A DNA stretch of 64,000 bases from Excoecaria cochinchinensis (lineage: Eukaryota > Streptophyta > Magnoliopsida > Malpighiales > Euphorbiaceae), in contig CANTUQ010000037.1 in assembly GCA_947683425.1 (NCBI GenBank), forward strand, positions 7,332,501 through 7,396,500. Reading direction: 5' to 3'. Both the position numbers and the translations under genes were made by a program. Shown piece by piece: positions 47,831 to 59,159 of this stretch. Below the pieces are notes generated by a model, which saw nothing but the letters and a program-made list of their open reading frames with translations, did no database searches and was not told the DNA's origin. The first letter of the stretch is position 1. Each line of letters starts with the position of its first letter.

Positions 47831-49990
47831 TTATGAGAAATTGATCAAGGAAAGTGGTTAGAAAAAAATTGGGCTAAAATAACCATTTATAACCTAAATG
47901 GGCCTAATGGGTTGGACCTAATTGTTTGGATTGTGGTTTGGCCCAATAAGAGAGGCTATAAAAGGCTGAAAAATCAAAAATTTGGAGAAGCTTCACCCAC
48001 TGTCTTCTCCTCTCTAGACCGTCCCACATTGCTCTCCCATTTTCTTCCTTCTCTCTCACCAAATTCTACCTAAATTTGATGTCCTAAATAATTCTAAGCC
48101 CCTAAATCCATCTCTAGCAACCTCAAGAGCATGATTTAAGTGGAAGAAGTAAAGGAAAGTGTGAAGAAAAAGGTGTAGAGCAAAATTCAAGTAAGTAAGT
48201 TTAGTTAAATTTTATTGAATTTAATTGATTTCTATGTTGATTTTAAGGTATAAATTGATGTTTAATGTATACTTTGAATTATGGAAGAAGGAAATTGAGG
48301 AGAAGAATTCATGGATGGTTCGGCCAATGAAGGAGAAAAAATAGAGGGGAGGCTAAATCCATAGGAAAAAGCAAGGAGGAAGGGGATTAAGCTTGAAAAA
48401 GGAGGAAATTGAGGTTTGTGGATACAAACTATCATGCTTTCCATTTATTTAGAATATGTATATATGTATGTTTGCGTGTTTGATTGTGAAACGTACATGT
48501 ATAATATGATATAAGCATAGAAATAAGTTAATTAGGCTAGGAAATGATGGATTGCATGAAAAATATGGAAAGAATAAGTTTTTGAATGAAAATCTTAGGT
48601 TGGGCCGAATGGATTAATAAGGTAGAACATGAGTATTTTTTATGATTTAATGGATTTTAAGCATAGAAATGAAAATAGGATTAAAGATAAGCTTATAGTA
48701 ATTTAATGAGAATTTAAAAAATTAATTAAATATATTTTAGGTTATCGAGACATTATAGACTAATTGTTAAAAATAGAATATGAAAATTTAAAATGAAATA
48801 GTAGTGTACTTTGGTGTAAAATAAATAATTAATAACATGGAAGCATAATTTGTGGAAGAAAAAATGAAATGTAAGGTAAAAGCATATCGTGGCCAAATAG
48901 AGTGTGTTGTGCAAAGTGATGAAGTGAGATGTTTATGGTTATGTAAATATGGATATGGATATGGAATGGAATGTAATATATGCAAGTATATGATGTCATA
49001 TGCATGAATAAAGAATAAGAATATAATAAAATGTATCATGGAATTATGCAAATAATGTAAGTATGGAAAAAATAAAGGATAAATAAGAAAATAATCTTAC
49101 AATAAGAAAATAAGATTAAACAAGAGAATATAAAATAAATGTATAGAAAATGAGATAAAAAGGATAAATATGAAAAGAAGTAAAAGTTAGAGAGGCAAAA
49201 TGGTAATTATATAAGAGTTGGGGTCAAAAGAGTAAGTATAAAGAAATAACAAAATTAAATAGTAAAATAAGTTAAAAGTGGTAAAAATAAGGGCTAAAAA
49301 TGTAGTAATTATGAAAATAGTGTTTAAGGACTAAAAAGGGTATTTTACATGTAAAATAATAGACTAAGAATGAAAAAATTAAAAAGTTGTGGCAAAATAG
49401 TAATTAAAAGATATGAAAGGACAAATTCGAAGATTGAAGAAATATTAGGAACTAAATATCAATTTTGACAGTATTAGCCTAAATAAAGGGCTAAAAGGTA
49501 AATTGGCCAAGTTTATAACCAACAATGAAATTAAAAGAATTTAAGTTGGCATAACAAGAAAATGTGAATAATAAGATTAATAAGAATAAAAATGATAATA
49601 ATATGAATAAGAATAATGCAAATAATCATAAAAATAATAGTAATAATAATAATAATGATAATAACAATAGAAAAATGAGAATAGTGGACACGTGAATAGT
49701 TATAATGTTATACACAAGACATTTATGGATTATAAATGTATGTGAAATTATAATAAATGAATAATATAGAGGTTATAGAATAAAATGCACATTAATTAAG
49801 TGACTTATAGAGTTGTTAATATGTGATATGTAATGTTTATGAATATATATATACATGGGAAAGGAATGAAATATAACGTATGAGAGTTTATTTAGTGATA
49901 TGCATGTTGTAACACCCTAATCTCGATATACTGTACGTACGGTTAAGCTGGTTGGGCGACTACCATGATTGTTTGAAATGTTTCTTAGTT
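47831..49990 (+). mobile_element. LTR-like sequence with promoter (plus orientation)
   Basis: A promoter-like region gggcctaatgggttgg...tttggcccaataagagaggcTATAAAAG precedes a pyrimidine-rich segment (ttcttccttctctctcacc), as in gypsy LTRs. Diverged copies occur inverted at 57.7-58.7 kb (taaggtataaattgatgttt at 48246 versus its complement at 57848). The distal part is a purine-rich stretch of ggtaattat and gactaaa phrases, ending near TGTAACACCCTAATCTCG (49908). Confidence 0.55.
47957..47963 (+). promoter_or_regulatory. TATA box of LTR-like repeat
   Basis: TATAAAA within gaggctataaaaggctg, followed about 50 bp on by a CT-rich leader; fits an LTR U3/R boundary. Confidence 0.45.
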
Positions 49991-51683
49991 CGATTTTTAT
50001 TAAGGTTAGGTAAAATTTTTTCTTTAATTTGTTGCTTTCCTATTTTGATTTCTTATTCATTATCATTTACTTCATTAGTTCCTTAAGTGTAATTCTTGCC
50101 GATAACCTATAACTATCTAAAATTATTGTTCATTTGATAAAAAGTTCTGCAGTATAACGGCTATATAATTAGCCTACCTTCCTGCAAAGCAAATAGTTCC
50201 ACAACCCATCACCTATCACGAGCACAACAATCCAGTAATATACAAATATAATCAAAGTCTTAGCCTAGCACACCATTATAGCATTCATTCCATCCACATC
50301 ATATAGATCTAATTTAAGTTTATGCATTCATACATATATTCTTATATTATACTAGTATATAATCCAAACATATACTTCAGAGTACATACACCTCAGATGC
50401 ATATACATGCCATAGTTAGACTCATACAAAATGCCCTTTAACCATCCTTTAACCGGTCTGCTTCCGACTCCGAGTATGTTCGCTCTAACGGTTCTAATCT
50501 CCTATATGTACACACAGTCAAATAAAATTATGTGCTGAGCATTATTTATACTCAGTAGTGGATATATATCCTAAGTTTTTCACTAATAAATCATGCATGC
50601 ATACATATGCAAATAAAATATATACACTAATTCAATATTAATCCAATAGTTTATAATTATTTATACTAACATTATTCTCACTATTATCATTAACATAAAT
50701 ATTATTTACCTTATTATCGCTAACATTTTAAATATACATATTATTATTATTATTATTAGTATATTACATTTCCTTTAACAAATTACACTTATTAACCATA
50801 ATTCTTATTAATTTACAATTTAATCCTTTTTATTAGGCAATTTAAAAGTAATTTACACTTTAGTCCTTTGATTTTTTCTTAAATTATGATTTTACTCTTC
50901 ATTTTTACTTTAATTATAATTGTGCCATTTTATACATATTTTTCACATTAAATTCATATTTATCATGTATAATTACCATTTAGTCTCTGATTATCATTTT
51001 TATACCAAATTACCTCTTTAGTCCTTATATTATTACTATTTTGCCTACTTTACCCTTTAATCACTTATTTGTTCACTTTTACCCTTTATTCTCTATTTTT
51101 ACACAATTACCATTTTACCCTTATTTCTTTTACATTTTTGCAATTTAGTCCTTTTTCACCTTATTTTCTCTTATTAGTGTTTATTTACTCATTTTAATTC
51201 ATTTTCATTATTTTGCCCCTAGTATCAATCCAGTATAAATTTTCGAACCGGATACATGGGATGTGAACTCCGCGAGCCCACTACAGTAGCAGTATATAGT
51301 ATTTTTTAATGACAGTGACAATGATAGTATCAGTACGGTAGACCATTATTAGCCTACTTAAACGAGTCGTCATGACCCGCACCGCAGTATAATATCCCTA
51401 TAGGTAGCCAACTGTATTCTAAGCTAGATTTCAATACCAAACTACCAAGGGCAAGTACATCTTTCATTATTTCTCAACATTTCATTATAAATTTACATGT
51501 AACCATTCATCCATAAGTACATTCACCACTCTTTCACTTTCTTTTTAACAAATTTCAACACCAATTCACTGATTATTTATTTCTAATACCAATTATGCCA
51601 TTTCTTCCTTTTAATATATCATATCCCAAAACATTCGCTTTAAACATAATGCATAATCAACATATAATATATTCAATTATGCA
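49991..51683 (-). mobile_element. LTR-like repeat (minus orientation), diverged copy of 59.16-61.1 kb
   Basis: Reading the minus strand, landmarks such as ATCCGGTTCGAAAATTTATACTGG (51225-51255 on plus), ACGAGT...GCGGT (about 51360-51390) and the GTAT.CC.CTACTGAG...GCTCAGC block (about 50540-50580) recur in the same order on the plus strand at 59230-59430 and 60810-60860. Identity looks like roughly two thirds. No coding frame. Confidence 0.6.
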
Positions 51684-51847
51684 TCAAAAATTCCATATAC
51701 CATGAAGGAGGAGTATAACTAACAGCACAGTCATACTTTCCTGAAGGTTGACCCAAAGTTCCAACTGTAGGGTCATCATCTTCATCAAGATGATCTTGAA
51801 ATCTAGCTTCAGAAGAAGTTTTCTTTTTTCCTTTTTGTTTCTATCAA
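51684..51847 (-). other. Short open minus-strand segment abutting the pararetrovirus
   Basis: The minus strand is open for about 55 codons (for example ARFQDHLDEDDDPTVGTLGQ), in contrast to the stop-rich plus strand. It ends exactly where the viral plus-strand frame opens. It may be an inverted viral fragment, but I do not recognise the protein. Confidence 0.3.
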
Positions 51848-54800
51848 CGAAGATTTTCATCATCAATACCAACACCCACTCCAGAAAAATGCAAACCAAA
51901 ACCAAAACCCTTACCTAAAAACCCTTGCTTTATGTCTTTTTTGGCATGGAAACCCAAACAAACACAAACTCCACTTATCCCAGCTGTCTGTATGTACCAA
52001 CCTACTGGTAATTTCACAGATGAATTTTCTACTCTCTCTGAAACTGTAAACCCAACTACAAAAGTCAGAACAACACCTTTTATCAAATCCTCTGGTGTCT
52101 CAACAGAAGGAACTCCTCGATCAGTCTCACCTGCAGAAGCTATGCTTAATTGGCAGTCTGAGAATTCTCTTGCTCAAAATAAGCTCTTACATCGTCTGAA
52201 AACCAAAGTTGATCATGTTTTTACTAGAGTAGACACACTTCATTCACATATTACAGATCAGAATGCTGCCACATACCAACTTTTGTCCAAATTACAAAAT
52301 AAAGTTGCTGATCTGGATAATCAACTTATGACATCTATTACCAATCGGACTTATGATGCTCATTTCCAGCAAAAGGCTTCTGAAGTAACTCGACTGAAAG
52401 CAGAGATTGCAACCATCAAGAGAGATTTAGCAAAAAAATCATCCCAGTCATCCTATCAACCATCTCCCTACTCACCACTCCCCTTTTATGAATCTACCTT
52501 AACTCCTTACACTCATCAGCCTTCCATTCAGATTCCACCCTATGTAGAACCTTCTCTGGATAAATTAAATGCACTTGGTTATGCTCATGAACTATTCATG
52601 AGAGAACAATTTTCTACTCCATCCAAATGATCTCATAGTCCAATAACTCCCCAAGAAATACCTGCTTCAACCTCTCAAACTACCACTACTCCACCTGTTT
52701 CCCTTCCTAACTATAAATAAAAGGGTGTAGTAATTTCTGAACCACAACCACCTTCTTCCCATATGATCCAAAAGCCCTCAAATCCAAATTTGCTTGTTGT
52801 CACTCTCAAACAAAAAGCCTCACAAGTTCTTCCTACCATCACATCCATTACTGATAATGATACTAGTAGCTTTACTAGTTCTGATGATAATAATCTAGAT
52901 AATACAGAAGATGAACTTGATCCCAAACATTTTCCCATTTTTATGGCAGATCCCCCTGTAGCAGAAAGTACTACTACTCAGTTTGCTGAGGAACCAGATG
53001 ATGATGAAATGGCCACTGCTGAAAGTACTCCTCTTCCTGCAGATACCAGACCAACAACTGGACCATGGTTTGGTTTTGAGGATATCCCCAGACACAAATG
53101 GCGTGATAGAATCCAAGGGTTTTTTGCTTGGCTTGATTTAAAAGCAAGATCACGACCTACTGGTGTTACAACTTTCAAGAATATCTTCCATGAATTCCAA
53201 TGCAGATTTGTGGGCAGACTTTGAGATTGGTTCACCAACAAAGATGAATACTCCAAACTCCAATTCATCAATTCTGAATCAATTGCTTATGTCCTTCAGA
53301 TAATTCATGCTGAATTCATTGGTGATGTTCAGAAATTTGAGGATGCAAATCGTGATGATTATTTCAAGATGCGTTGTTGTTCTTTGTTAAGAAAAGATCT
53401 TGACAAACACTACAAAAAGATGTCCAAGTTGTTTTACATGCTTAATGGTGCAGATGATCCTAACATGAAACAAGGATTTTTGTCATCATTACCAAAATAA
53501 CTTTCCACCAGAACAATGTTTTATCTCCGAGAATAAGTCATACAGATCGATTCCCTTTCCCTTGGTCAAATTTATCAAAGAGTTTTAATGGCACTTGACA
53601 AACTCTGTGCTTCACAGCAAATGATTAAAGATATCTTTCAAAAGGGGAAAGATCCACATCTGAAAGAAGTATGTCAACGACCAGACCTGCAAATCAAATG
53701 CTCCTCTAAAGATGATTGCTCTTGTTATCCCTACAAGAAGTATAGGAAAAAGAAGTTCAAAGAAAAATGGGGTAAGAACCGTCTTCCTTACCGTCGTAAA
53801 AAGATTCGATTTTACAGACGAAAGAGGTTTAAACCAAAAGGAGATCGATGCTTTGTGTGTGGTCAGAAAGGTCATTTTGCAAAAACATGTCCTAAGAAGA
53901 AAAGATCTCAATATCTGCTTCAACAAATCCAGCAGACTTCTCCCATAAATATCCAAATTGATGACATAGAATCACTTTTCTCAGAAGATGACGAACCAGA
54001 TCCATATACTCTCTTTGCTATTGAGTATACTGATTCCGAATCTGAACAATCTGACCAGGAAGAAACTATTTCCCATATTTCAACCATTGAACCATTTACC
54101 CTTTTCCCAACACTTTCACCAAATCTTATATTATCCACCCATCCTATTCCACTTGTTCCGGCAAAAATCTTTCCAGATAAATTTGCTAATCCAATTAGCA
54201 GAATTGCCTTCATTGATACTGGAGTTCACAATACCATTCTCAACCCAAAAATACTCCCTTCATCTTATTGGAAACCATACACTCAACATTTCTAAGCTGC
54301 AAACCAAGGAGTTCTTACAATTAAGCTAAAAACCAAACAACCTATAAAGATTCAACTTTTCCCTGATTGTTTTCTTTAGACCCATGTCTTTGGTTCAGAA
54401 CTACCAGGAAAAGATCTTGTATTTGGTTTTGATGCTCTCTTCCAGTTACCTCATTTTCGAATTAAACCCAATGGCCTGAAACACAAGAAATATTTTCAAC
54501 CCTACACCACAACCCATTCACTGTTCTCTATTTCTAGCCCAGAACCATTCCAAAGTATTAAAGCCCAACTTAAAGCCCATTGTTGTGCAACTTCTCACAC
54601 TGACTTTCTAGCCAAACATCCAAACCCTTTGTGGACTAGGTCTGAATTCTTTATCACCCTTCCATTCAAGAAGTCAGAAGACATTAACCCTACAAAAGCC
54701 ACTCATCCAGGAATGTCTCCTGAAGATTTTGCTCTGGCCCAAGATGAATGCTCTCAGTTGCTAGCCCAAAAGCTCATTGAGCCTACCCAATCTGATTGGG

Positions 54801-56991
54801 CTTGCCAAGCCTTTTATATTAATAAACATTTTGAGCAAGTTCATGGGAAAAAGCGCCTAGTTATTGACTATACACCCCTCAACCCTTTTCTAAAAGACAA
54901 TAAATACCCCTTACCAAACATCTCTTCACTTTTCCCATACCTTCACAATGCCCAAATATTTTCCAAGTTTGATCTCAAGGCAGGATTCTGGCAACTTGGT
55001 ATTTTCCCTGAAGATAGACCAAAAACTGCTTTTTGTATTCCTAATTTTCACTACCAATGGACTGTAATGCCATTTGGCCTCAAAATGGCAACATCCATCT
55101 TTCAACAGTCTATGATACGGGTTTATAAATCAATCATTTCCTTTGCTTTTATCTATATAGATGATGTGCTCATCTTTTCACCGGATGTTCCTACTCACTA
55201 ACAACATTTGATTCAGTTTTTTGAGCTTACAAAGGAACATGGAATAATGCTTTCCCCCTCAAAGATGATCTTAGCAAAAAAGGAGATTGATTTTCTAGGA
55301 ATGCATTTTGCTAAACAAGCCTATCAACCACAGCCGCACCTTGCTAAGGAATTGCTTAACTTTCCAGACCACCACCTTTCTAAAAAGTAGGTCCAACAGT
55401 TTCTTGGCATTGCAAATTACATACGACAATTTGTCCCACATTTCAGCCACCTGTCCACACCGCTCACACAACTTTTAAGAAAGAATCCACCGCCTTGGTC
55501 AGAAATCCACTCCCAATCAATACAAAATCTCAAAGCAGTCACTCAGGTTTTGCCACCTCTCCATATCCCATCTATTGGAAAAAGATTCCTCCAGACTGAT
55601 GCGAGTGATGAAAATTGGGGTGCAGTGTTCTTAGAAGAAAAGACAATGTTCGACAGATATGTGAATATGCCAGTGGTCACTTTAAAGAGTCAGAATGCCA
55701 CTACCACTCCACTTTCAAGGAAATCTTATCTGTAAAGTATGGCATTAAAAGATTCGAATTTCATCTGATTGGCCACCAATTTACAGTCATAATGGATTGC
55801 TCTTCTTTTTTAAAGATTCTTTCCTTCAAAGGGAAGTCTGTGCCACATCATCAACTTCTTCGATGGGCAGAATGGTTCAGCAAATATAACTTTGAAGTTG
55901 TCCATATAAAAGGAGATAAGAACTTAGTTCCAGATTATCTCTCAAGACTTTCTAAACCAAAGCCTCCCATTTCTCAACCACCTCTTCCTCATTCCTCTCT
56001 TATTTCCCTCATGGCCTTCGAACATTTCAAACCTCATCCTTATCTCAGAAAAAGTGAACCACCATACTTAAACCTTCCTGCCACCAAAACAGATTCAATA
56101 CCACCAAATTGTCCTCGCACCTCTCCCGCAGCTATCAAAACATTTGCAACCCGTTACATGTTTCATTACCTTCACCTTTTCACTCAAAAGAGAGATATTC
56201 CCTCTCATGAAAACTATTTTGTGGCTGACCAACCTTGGTCTATTCTTTTTAAATGTTTTCATGATTCTTCTTATTTTGAAAAAGAACTTTGGTTCTTATG
56301 GTGCTTATCAACCTTATACACTCATGCTATCCTGTTCCCACTCATTGGCCTCTTTGAAATACTTACCAATCATGACAAACAAGGCTCTTTCCATTGGTAA
56401 TTTCTCCAGTGGTATGCTCCTCTCTCATGGTGGAGAAAACAATTGCTCAAAAAGATTCAAGATCTCAAAGTTTGGAACATGAAAGAATCATTTGCCAGAG
56501 AACATGTCATTCTCTATTTCTTTCATAGATCATATTTCTGGAACCCTACTCAGGATACCATATGGGATTAACCTCAAGCAATTTACTGGGAAACTTTTGA
56601 TTCTAGCAAAGATCTAGAGATTCCTGCCATAAGTAAAGCTCTAAATGCTATGCTCTGTGAACTTAATAATATTGAGTACTCTGCATTACATCCTCCTATG
56701 CTAGACACTGCAGAATCATCTCTCCGTCCCAATTATCTTGATGAACTTTTCAAGGACTCCCAAGATCCCTACGAAGACTTGGCCATAGAAGATCAGGATA
56801 AGGACAAACAGGATAAGGACAACCAAGATGCCAGTACCAGTGCAAATCCCACTCGTGATTTCCTCTCTCATCTTGATAAAGGAAAAGATAAGCTTGAAGA
56901 TATCGATTGGATAGCTGAATATGATCAAGATCCTGAAGATATGAACATGTCACCCTCTCATGAACCTATCCAACCTGGCAATAAAGATTAA
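51848..56991 (+). pseudogene. Caulimovirid polyprotein remnant (capsid - protease - RT - RNase H - C-terminal extension)
   Basis: One frame stays homologous from 51848 to about 55700, interrupted by stops at 52628, 52718, 53222, 53498, 53534, 54293, 54377, 55199 and 55388; it then shifts one frame near 55620-55730 and continues to 56991 with stops at 56398 and 56569. Visible parts: a coiled coil (about 52180-52430), an acidic stretch, a Lys/Arg-rich region with zinc knuckle CFVCGQKGHFAKTC (about 53850), protease AFIDTG (about 54208), RT with FSKFDLKAGFWQL and YIDDV (about 55154), and RNase H with FLQTDAS (about 55586) and HIKGDKNLVPDYLSRL. After RNase H come some 350 further codons of unknown role, ending in a Glu/Asp/Lys-rich tail. 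Confidence 0.85.
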
Positions 56992-57148
56992 AGTAGTTTT
57001 TTAAGATTACAGCTTTAATAAAATATCTTTTGTATCTTTTATTTTCTTATGCTTTTGTAAAAGTAGCTTTTATAAAGGAGATTCCCCCTTATCTGTAATT
57101 AGTGTTTGCTTATGTAAGCAGTGATGTAAGCTATGAGTCTTCTGGCTC

Positions 57149-57156
57149 TATAAATA
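57149..57156 (+). promoter_or_regulatory. TATA box of the pararetroviral (35S-like) promoter
   Basis: TATAAATA in ggctctataaatatgta, preceded by cttatgtaagcagtgatgtaagc (activation-sequence-like repeats, about 57110-57131), as in caulimovirid pregenomic promoters. Transcription would start about 30 bp downstream, just before the palindrome. Confidence 0.6.
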
Positions 57157-57196
57157 TGTATCCTTGATTCCTTTGAGGATCAAGTGGTTTCTGAAT

Positions 57197-57663
57197 AATA
57201 AGAAATCTTCTCTCTTCTTCTATCATGAAGTTCTAATCTTCTCTTCTCTCTCATTCAAATATTCTTACTCTTTAGTCAGGGATCCTGCTATTAAAACATC
57301 TTGGTCCATGACGTAAATTTTTAGTGTTCTGTATTGTTCTACCTAAGAGGACAGTCCACCAGTCAGGCTAGGAGAGCCGTTTATTTGGACAGTCATACCT
57401 GGTGTTCAAAAGGATTATTTTGATTTGTAGGACCACGAAACAAATCAGAATGATCCTTTTGAACACCAAGTATGACTGTCCAAATAAACGGCTCTCCTGG
57501 CCTGACTGTCCTTTTAGGTAGAACAATACAGAACACTAAAAATTTACTTCATGGACCAAGATGTTTTAATAGCAGGATCCCTGACTAAAGAGTAAGAATA
57601 TTTGAATGAGAGAGAAGAGAAGATTAGAACTTCATGATAGAAGAAGAGAGAAGATTTCTTTAT
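57197..57663. repeat. Near-perfect palindrome (arms ~230 bp, loop ~11 bp) at the viral leader
   Basis: Left arm 57197-57428 and right arm 57440-57663 are reverse complements with only scattered mismatches; the loop is aggaccacgaa. Example: ggatcctgctattaaaacat at 57280 against atgttttaatagcaggatcc at 57561. A transcript from the TATA box at 57149 would fold into a long hairpin almost from its 5' end. Confidence 0.92.
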
Positions 57664-59150
57664 TTCACTTATACATTTATTTTTAAGCATTGCCATCACC
57701 AAATTCACAAAATATACTGTAAGTAAGCCAATATACCCATTCGGCCTTACACTTAGTTTTTCGTTCATACTTATTTTTCTTTCATTAATCATTCATTTGA
57801 CTAGATTACATGTTAGTTATCATAAATACATAGTTATTGTGCATTAAACATCAAATTATACCTTAGTATGCCTTAAACATCAATTCGGCTAAGGTCAGGT
57901 TTCCACATACAATTTTATTCTTTCTATTTTAAGCACACGAATCTTCATTTTTAACTTCCTTCAATATGTTTATAAGCTCACTTTCAATTTTACATGCATA
58001 ACTCACATACTCACATCATGGATATAACCTAAAATCATACATTTTTAATGAAAAAAGAAGGATATTGTATCCACTAACCTCAATCTCTTGCTCTACACTT
58101 TCTAAACTTCCTTTTTTTTGCCTTTGTCTTTGAAACACCTTGCTCTTCTTTGTTTCCTATGTTGGCCGAATATACAAGGATAAGAATTCATCATTTTCTT
58201 GCTTCTTTTATTTAATATAACTACATAATCATACTCTACAACCTTCAATCTACCCAATGAACCTTTGAATCAAATTATAAAACCCAATTTCACTTACCTC
58301 AACTTTAACACCTAAACTTCTTTATCCATTTTTTCTCACTTCTTTCACCTTGAATGGACTTTGGAGGCTACTATTAATGAAAAAAGAAGCTAAAATTTGA
58401 TTAAGGACCTTTTATTTAGTAGGATTAATGGAGGAAAGATGAAGAAAATCAATAGAGGGGAGGAAGAAAGGTATTCGACCAAGCTTGAAGGAGGAAGAAA
58501 ATGGGAGAAATTTCTACACGAGTTTGATTTTTTCCCCTTATATATGCCTCCTAATGGGTTGGGATTGGTCAAATCAAGTTGGGCCAACCATTTCCAAGCC
58601 CATTTGTACATAAAGCCCATTTTGTAACTCTAATTTTTTCCCTCATTTTCCAAGTTCAATTCCTCCCAAAAATGATTTCATAATTCTTAAAATATATTAA
58701 TTAGCTTACATAAAAATTTACAGCTCAATTGGAGTCTATTTTCAGTCCGGTTCGCTATTATTGGTTCGACTAACCAATTTTAGTGTTATCAAAAAATTAC
58801 TTTTTCACTGTCAATAATTCTCCATCCTATTTAGAGTTAATCTATGCCTTAAGATAATTTTTCAGAGACCATTTAGTATTTTTAAAGTTGCAGTCAAACA
58901 TAAAGTCAAACTAGTTACTATTCACACTGAAACGTAACTTTTTCTTATTTTCGATTTTTGGGAACCTATTTGACCTCATTTTCGCTTGAAAATTTACTCT
59001 CGAACTCATTGTAATTAGTATTTTTTGATAGTCAAATAAAATATTTTTCGCCCTTAGTTGTATTTTTCACTCCGAATGTACTATTCACGACTAACCAAGT
59101 TTTCAGACCATTATGCATATACACGAAACATGAACGTGATAAGATATGAC
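57664..59150 (-). mobile_element. LTR-like sequence with promoter (minus orientation)
   Basis: On the minus strand, ggcccaacttgatttgacc...aacccattaggaggcaTATATAAgggg and a downstream ctcccattttcttcctcc resemble the plus-strand promoter at 47.9-48.05 kb. Its leader-side end meets the viral palindrome at 57663. It contains no coding frame. Confidence 0.5.
58538..58544 (-). promoter_or_regulatory. TATA box of inverted LTR-like repeat
   Basis: TATATAA on the minus strand within ggcatatataagggg, followed by a CT-rich leader in the minus direction. Confidence 0.4.
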
Positions 59151-59159
59151 ATGAAAGTA

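Larger units (their letters stand above)
51848..57663 (+). mobile_element. Endogenous caulimovirid (pararetrovirus), decayed
   Basis: A viral-type genome copy: an N-terminal coiled-coil region, capsid with zinc knuckle, aspartic protease, reverse transcriptase and RNase H encoded collinearly, then a promoter region and leader. There are no LTRs of its own, no integrase and no primer-binding site within view. The RT and RNase H motifs and the Lys/Arg-rich region before the CCHC knuckle are typical of Caulimoviridae. The movement-protein region that should precede the capsid is missing or inverted. About eleven stops and one frameshift make it non-functional. Genus is not decidable by eye. Confidence 0.85.

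Noticed and set aside
51932..52086. Minus-strand frame MIKGVVLTFVVGF...
   Set aside because: Shadow of the viral plus-strand frame, which has the clear homology.
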